Under the pieces are notes generated by a model. The model had not been told where the DNA came from. It searched no databases and worked only from the letters and a program-made list of their open reading frames with translations. Positions 53,602 to 57,476 of a stretch of 57,476 bases of DNA are shown in pieces. Positions within the stretch are counted from its first letter, which is position 1; each line of letters opens with the position of its first letter. The stretch lies in contig NZ_VCMV01000036.1 in NCBI RefSeq assembly GCF_008757455.1, positions 1-57,476 on the forward strand. The letters run 5' to 3'. Position numbers and translations under genes: made by a program. This stretch comes from Microvirga brassicacearum (lineage in GTDB: Bacteria > Pseudomonadota > Alphaproteobacteria > Rhizobiales > Beijerinckiaceae).

Positions 53602-54378
53602 TCAGGCCAGCCGATACACCTGCGAGGCCGCGTCGAAATCGGCCTTGCGCCGGCGCCGCCGCTCCATCGCCTCGAGATCCTCGCCCCAGAGGCCTTCCTG
53701 AAACATCTCGTCCACATGCGCGGCGTTCCAGGCCTCGTCCGCATCGAGGACCCCGTCTGCGTGGGCAAGGGCCAGCAGGACCGATCCCGACAAGGTCGTC
53801 ATCACATGCAAGGCGGCAAGCCCGAAGGGCGATTTCACCTGCTCGATGGCACGTCGGATCGCCGCGACCGTCTCCGCCGGCTGCTCCACATGCATGACGC
53901 CCTCGGCAAGCGCGAACCGCGCGCCGTGAGTATCCCGGGCCCAATCGAGCACAGGCCGCCACGCGGCCTCCTGCGCCTTGGCGAGGCGCTCCGGATCACC
54001 CGCGCGGTAGCAGAGCAGATCGGAGCCCGCATAGCGCGCCAGATCGTCGACCACTTCCGCCTGCCGCGGCTCGACGCCGTCGATGGTGGAATTGACGATC
54101 CGGGTGATCGGCATCGTCGAGGGGTCGATCTCGTCGCCCTGCGCCGCCCATTCGGCCGCCATCGCCTCGCCCAGCGCGCGGGTCGGAACAGCGAGCGGCT
54201 TGCGGGTCGGCGTCTTCGCCGGACGACCATCGAGGGTCAGCACATATTGCCCGTCGCGCGCTTCAACCGCGGCCTGCTTGTAGAAGCGCTTCGGCAAGGT
54301 CTGTCTCATGCCCGTCTGCGCGGAACGCATCGGCTGCGGCTCATCGTCGAGGTGGAACCAGTCTGTCTTATCTTTCAT
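53602..54378 (-). CDS. ATP12-family F1-ATPase assembly chaperone
   Basis: A 258-residue ATP12 homologue, which in mitochondria and alphaproteobacteria helps assemble the F1 alpha subunit. Conserved segments: KRFYKQAAVEARDGQYVLTLDGRPAKTPTRKPL, EWAAQGDEIDPSTMPITRIVNSTIDGV, DLLCYRAG and SVLLALAHADGVLDADEAWNAAHVDEMFQEGLWGED. ATG at 54378; the ribosome binding site is weak. Lies downstream of the HAD gene on the same strand. Confidence 0.92.
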   Translation of the reverse strand: MKDKTDWFHLDDEPQPMRSAQTGMRQTLPKRFYKQAAVEARDGQYVLTLDGRPAKTPTRKPLAVPTRALGEAMAAEWAAQGDEIDPSTMPITRIVNSTIDGVEPRQAEVVDDLARYAGSDLLCYRAGDPERLAKAQEAAWRPVLDWARDTHGARFALAEGVMHVEQPAETVAAIRRAIEQVKSPFGLAALHVMTTLSGSVLLALAHADGVLDADEAWNAAHVDEMFQEGLWGEDLEAMERRRRRKADFDAASQVYRLA

Positions 54379-54448
54379 GCGCGGACAGATAGGGCATGAA
54401 AGGGCCAAGGGGATAGCGGTTTGCAGCCCCGCGTGCAGCAAAACACGT

Positions 54449-55126
54449 TCACGCCTCCGCCGGCGAAAGCCGCGACAGGAACGCGTCGAGGACCGGCGCC
54501 AGATCTTCGTAACTGTCGACGATGCAATCGGCTCCCGCTTCCGTCAGGGCCGCGACCGGTTGGAAACCCCACGACACACCGATGGGAAGCACGCCCGCCG
54601 CGCGCGCCATGGCCATGTCGTAGCTGGAATCGCCAATCATCACGGTATCGTCGGGCGACGCCCCAACCTCTTCCATCGCCTGCAGGATCATGGCCGGGTG
54701 GGGCTTGGAGGGAGCGCCATCGGCGGTCTGGATGGTCGCGAACCGCGTGTGCCATTGATGCCGGTCGAGAAGATGCGAAACACCGCGACGGGTCTTTCCC
54801 GTGGCGATGCCGAGAAGCACATCGTCGCGACGCTCCAGACCGGCAAGGCATTCCTCGGCGCCGGGAAAGAGCGGTTCTGCGAGCGCCGGATCGGTGCGAA
54901 GCACACCGAAAGCGTCCTTGTAGGCGGTAACCAGCCCTTCGATCGGCGCGTGCGGACCGGCGAGGACAATGAACGCCTCGGCCAGCGACAGCCCGACGAT
55001 CGACAGGGACAACTCCCGGCTCGGCGGCTCAATGCCGAAGGCCGCGAAAGCCGCGTGCTGGGACGCCACGATGATGTTCTGGCTGTCGACCAGGGTTCCA
55101 TCGACGTCGAAGATGACGAGTTTCAT
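54449..55126 (-). CDS. HAD-superfamily phosphatase (Gph-like)
   Basis: A 225-residue haloacid dehalogenase-type phosphatase. Motif I DVDGTLVDSQ (nucleophile Asp), motif II GIATGKTRRG, a lysine in PSKPHPAMI and motif IV MIGDSSYDMAMA are present. The cap domain is alpha-helical as in phosphoglycolate phosphatase-like enzymes. Starts inside the preceding GNAT gene by a 4-nt ATGA overlap. Confidence 0.9.
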   Translation of the reverse strand: MKLVIFDVDGTLVDSQNIIVASQHAAFAAFGIEPPSRELSLSIVGLSLAEAFIVLAGPHAPIEGLVTAYKDAFGVLRTDPALAEPLFPGAEECLAGLERRDDVLLGIATGKTRRGVSHLLDRHQWHTRFATIQTADGAPSKPHPAMILQAMEEVGASPDDTVMIGDSSYDMAMARAAGVLPIGVSWGFQPVAALTEAGADCIVDSYEDLAPVLDAFLSRLSPAEA

Positions 55127-55725
55127 GCGGGCTGATCCGATCCAGACAGATTGCTTTCGATCCGGTCGCGGATCGCCGGCCATTCGCCGCGCAGGATGCT
55201 GTAGACCGCCGTATCGCGCACAGACCCGTCGGGCATGATCATGTGCTGGCGCAAGACACCATCGAGCTTTGCGCCCAGGCGCTCGATGGCGGCGCGCGAT
55301 TGATCGTTGAGGCGATGGGTGCGCAACTCGACGGCGTTGCAGCCGAGCGTCTCGAACGCGTGGCGGAGCATCAGGAATTTGGCGTGGCTGTTCACGAACG
55401 TCCGTTGCCAGGAGCGGGCGATCCACGTCGTGCCGATCTCGACCCGGTGGTTTGCCGCATCGATATTCATGTAGCGCGTGGAGCCGACCACCCGGTTGCC
55501 GTCGCGTACCACCGTCGCGAACGGGAGCACGAGGCCCTTCTCCTGCAACGCAAGGGCATTCTCCACATACGCCGCAAAACCTTCCGGCCGCGGGATGGTG
55601 GTGGTTTTCTTCTCCCACAACGCGCCGTCGCTCGCCGCGGCCGCAAGGGCCGGGACGTCATCGAGGGAGAGCGGGCGCAGGGTGAGTCTATCGGTCGAAA
55701 GCGTGACCGGCTTGATCGTCAGCAT
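55123..55725 (-). CDS. GNAT family N-acetyltransferase (RimJ/RimL-like)
   Basis: A 200-residue acetyltransferase: N-terminal LSTDRLTLRPLSLDDVPAL, the acceptor strand VVGSTRYMNIDAANHRVEIGTTWIA, and the acetyl-CoA region RTHRLNDQSRAAIERLGAK. Resembles ribosomal-protein or antibiotic N-acetyltransferases. First gene of a GNAT-HAD pair with overlapping start and stop. Confidence 0.88.
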   Translation of the reverse strand: MLTIKPVTLSTDRLTLRPLSLDDVPALAAAASDGALWEKKTTTIPRPEGFAAYVENALALQEKGLVLPFATVVRDGNRVVGSTRYMNIDAANHRVEIGTTWIARSWQRTFVNSHAKFLMLRHAFETLGCNAVELRTHRLNDQSRAAIERLGAKLDGVLRQHMIMPDGSVRDTAVYSILRGEWPAIRDRIESNLSGSDQPA

Positions 55726-55754
55726 CAGGGGCCTTTCGATGGGCTGGCCCCCTT

Positions 55755-55840
55755 CTAGAGCAGGATGCCGAAAAGTGTGAAGCGGTTTTCGGCCGCGACT
55801 TCAAGACGGCGACCTCAGGGGAATCGCTTCCGCCTGAGGT
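55755..55840. repeat. Dispersed repeat B
   Basis: CTAGAGCAGGATGCCGAAAA followed by GTGTGAAGCGGTTTTCGG, a widespread intergenic repeat in Hyphomicrobiales; the AGAGCAGGATGC start is typical. Its right part holds ACCTCAGG...CCTGAGGT (55812-55819, 55833-55840), a perfect 8-bp stem. Between the GNAT gene and the membrane-tail protein. Confidence 0.75.
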
Positions 55841-55875
55841 CCCCGCAAAGTCCGGTCGAGGGCGATAAGGCGCTC

Positions 55876-56337
55876 TCAGCCGAGGAAGTAGAGAATGCCC
55901 GGAATGGCGAGCGCAACGCCAGCCAGCGCCCAGGCGCCCACGACCGCATGCTGGTCCGTCTCGGCGACGGCATTACGAAGGCGTTGGGCAAAGGAGCCCG
56001 ATTCCATCGTGCGTCCGCTGAGGCAGGAACAGAACGCGTAGTGAGCTTGGCCGTCGGTCAGTTCGAAGAAGTTCATGGCGTCGCCGAGCCGGTCGCTCTT
56101 GAGACCTTCGGCCCGAAGCACCGCGTCCTCGAACGCGACCGATAGAGGCGAGCCGTCCTGACGGACCAGTTCGCGCTCTGCCGGTGGTTTGTATTCGATT
56201 TCTCCCAGAGAATTCAGGCGCCGCGTCGGATCGCGCTCGAGCAGTGTGATCCAGCGGTTTAGACGCTCCTGCCGGGTCATCGACCGCGGCTGCACATCGG
56301 CGACGTTACGGAGCTGATCGAGAAGCTTATGTTCCAT
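55876..56337 (-). CDS. Hypothetical protein with C-terminal membrane anchor
   Basis: A 153-residue protein. A soluble N-terminal part (QERLNRWITLLERDPTRRLNSLGEIEYKPPAERE) is followed by a single hydrophobic tail (AVVGAWALAGVALAIPGILYFLG), which predicts a tail-anchored or inner-membrane protein. Two Cys in AFCSCLSG. A strong AAGGAGGAGG site lies just before the ATG at 56337. No family recognised. Confidence 0.72.
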   Translation of the reverse strand: MEHKLLDQLRNVADVQPRSMTRQERLNRWITLLERDPTRRLNSLGEIEYKPPAERELVRQDGSPLSVAFEDAVLRAEGLKSDRLGDAMNFFELTDGQAHYAFCSCLSGRTMESGSFAQRLRNAVAETDQHAVVGAWALAGVALAIPGILYFLG

Positions 56338-56440
56338 AGACCTCCTCCTTGCAGATGCCCCGGTCACGGCGCGCGACCGGGAGGATCTATTCTCTCGCAT
56401 CCGGAGGGCGAAAGTACGACAGGAAGAGCTCAGGACGATT

Positions 56441-57451
56441 TCAGTCCTCCGGCGCCTCCACGATCGGGTCGTAGCGGCTTGTGTCGAATCCGAGCAGGTT
56501 GAAACTCTGCTGCATGTGGGGCGGAAGCGGCGCGGTGATGTCGAGGGGTTTTCCGGTGCGCGGATGCGCGATGACGATGCGGCGCGCCAGCAGATGCAGC
56601 TTGTTCTGGATGCCGCCGGGCAATTCCCAGTTTTCGATATCGAAATATTTCGGATCGCCGACGATCGGATGGCCGATATGCGCCGCATGGGCGCGAAGCT
56701 GGTGCGTGCGCCCGGTCACCGGCTTGAGCGACAGCCAGGAGAGCTTCGTGGCGGCGGTTTCCACGGTCGCATAATAGGTCAGGGCGTGGCTCGCGCCCTC
56801 CGCACCGTGCTTGGAGACGCGCATCCGTGAATCGCCCTCCTCGCCTTCCTTGGCGAGATAGGTCGAGATGCGGCCCTGCCGAACCCGCGGGACGCCCGCC
56901 ACCAGCGCCCAATAGATCTTGCGCGTCGAACGCGAGCGGAAGGACTTCGCCATGGTGGAGGCGGCAAACCGCGTCTTGGCGATCACGAGACAGCCGGCCG
57001 TATCCTTGTCGAGCCGGTGCACGAGGCGCGGCTTCTGGCCCTCGTCGTCGCGAAGCGATTCGAGAATGCCGTCCACGTGGCGCGTGGTGCCCGATCCGCC
57101 CTGCACGGCGAGACCCATCGGCTTGTTGATGACGAGAACGTCCTTGTCCTCGTAGAGCGTGATCGATTTGAGGAAGTCGCGCTCGTCCTGATCCTTGCCC
57201 GGCAGGCGCGAAATCGGCCGCGGCTGATCGAGCTTCAGGGGCGGGATGCGGATTTTCTGCCCCGCGACCAGCCGCTCGTTGGGCTTGGCGCGACGGCCAT
57301 CGATGCGCAGTTCGCCCTTGCGGACGATGCGCTGGATATGCGTGAAGGCGAGTTGCGGGAAGCGCGCCACCAGAAAGCGGTCGACGCGCATATCGGCCTC
57401 GTCGGGCTCGACCTGCAGGGTCTGGACGCCGGTCGCCAGGGTTTCGGTCAC
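56441..57451 (-). CDS. RluA-family 23S rRNA pseudouridine synthase (RluC-like)
   Basis: A 336-residue pseudouridine synthase: an N-terminal S4 RNA-binding domain (DMRVDRFLVARFPQLAF; IVRKGELRIDGRRAKPNERL), then the RluA catalytic domain with the active-site Asp in LVHRLDKDTAGCLVIAKTRF and GRTHQLRAHAAHIGHPIVGDPKYF. GTG start at 57451; the reading frame stays open to the end of the window, so a start further upstream cannot be excluded. Probably acts on large-subunit rRNA. Confidence 0.92.
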   Translation of the reverse strand: MTETLATGVQTLQVEPDEADMRVDRFLVARFPQLAFTHIQRIVRKGELRIDGRRAKPNERLVAGQKIRIPPLKLDQPRPISRLPGKDQDERDFLKSITLYEDKDVLVINKPMGLAVQGGSGTTRHVDGILESLRDDEGQKPRLVHRLDKDTAGCLVIAKTRFAASTMAKSFRSRSTRKIYWALVAGVPRVRQGRISTYLAKEGEEGDSRMRVSKHGAEGASHALTYYATVETAATKLSWLSLKPVTGRTHQLRAHAAHIGHPIVGDPKYFDIENWELPGGIQNKLHLLARRIVIAHPRTGKPLDITAPLPPHMQQSFNLLGFDTSRYDPIVEAPED

Positions 57452-57476
57452 GGCCGCGCGGGCCTCGGCCCGCGTC

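Overview
The window reads as a chromosomal segment of a GC-rich alphaproteobacterium, most likely in the order Hyphomicrobiales (Rhizobiales). The evidence is the gene content (aerobic Cob-type cobalamin pathway, CbtAB, an ExoR-like Sel1 protein, DUF882 peptidase, mitochondrial-type ATP12 chaperone) and dispersed palindromes of the 'CCTCATCCTGAGGAG...GTCTCGAAGG' and 'GTCATTCCGGG...CCCGGAATGAC' kinds common in that order. The genus cannot be fixed from sequence alone. No prophage, insertion sequence, CRISPR array or obvious genomic island is visible.

Layout. (1) 1-5.9 kb: alanine dehydrogenase, several small hypothetical proteins, thioredoxin 2 and a DUF882 (M15-like) cell-wall peptidase. (2) 5.9-23 kb: a large cobalamin block. 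cobF and cobO run leftward. Divergent from them, behind a cobalamin riboswitch, runs a tightly overlapping series DUF1636-cobW-cobN-cobG-cobH-cobI-cobJ-(cobK reversed)-cobL-cobE-cobM-sORF-cobA-cobB. Beyond it, on the opposite strand and behind a second cobalamin riboswitch, lie cbtB and cbtA (predicted cobalt transporter), closed by a clear terminator. CobG marks the oxygen-dependent route. The genes take uroporphyrinogen III to cobyrinic acid a,c-diamide, insert cobalt (CobN only; CobS and CobT are absent here) and adenosylate (CobO). The late steps (CobQ, CobD, CobC, CobP/U/V) are not in the window. (3) 23-30 kb: small hypotheticals and oxidoreductases (LLM flavin enzyme, aldo/keto reductase, Old Yellow Enzyme), an aquaporin and exonuclease III. 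(4) 30-37 kb: ExoR-like periplasmic regulator overlapping ilvD, a PCMT-like methyltransferase, methylcrotonyl-CoA carboxylase beta, lipB and tRNA-Leu(GAG). (5) 37-48 kb: mgtE with a structured leader, GH25 lysozyme, isovaleryl-CoA dehydrogenase, and assorted membrane and small enzymes. (6) 48-57 kb: propionyl-CoA carboxylase alpha and beta separated by two genes, ATP12, HAD, GNAT and an RluA-family pseudouridine synthase at the right edge.

Functional theme. Propionyl-CoA carboxylase and the leucine-catabolic enzymes feed acyl-CoA into methylmalonyl-CoA metabolism, whose mutase (not present here) needs the B12 made by the cob block. Most genes are conventional. The least explained features are the reversed cobK inside the cob operon, a 30-codon ORF joined by 4-nt overlaps to both cobM and cobA, repeats whose CTAG ends supply the stop codons of neighbouring genes, the structured mgtE leader, and the ilvD/exoR-like overlap.
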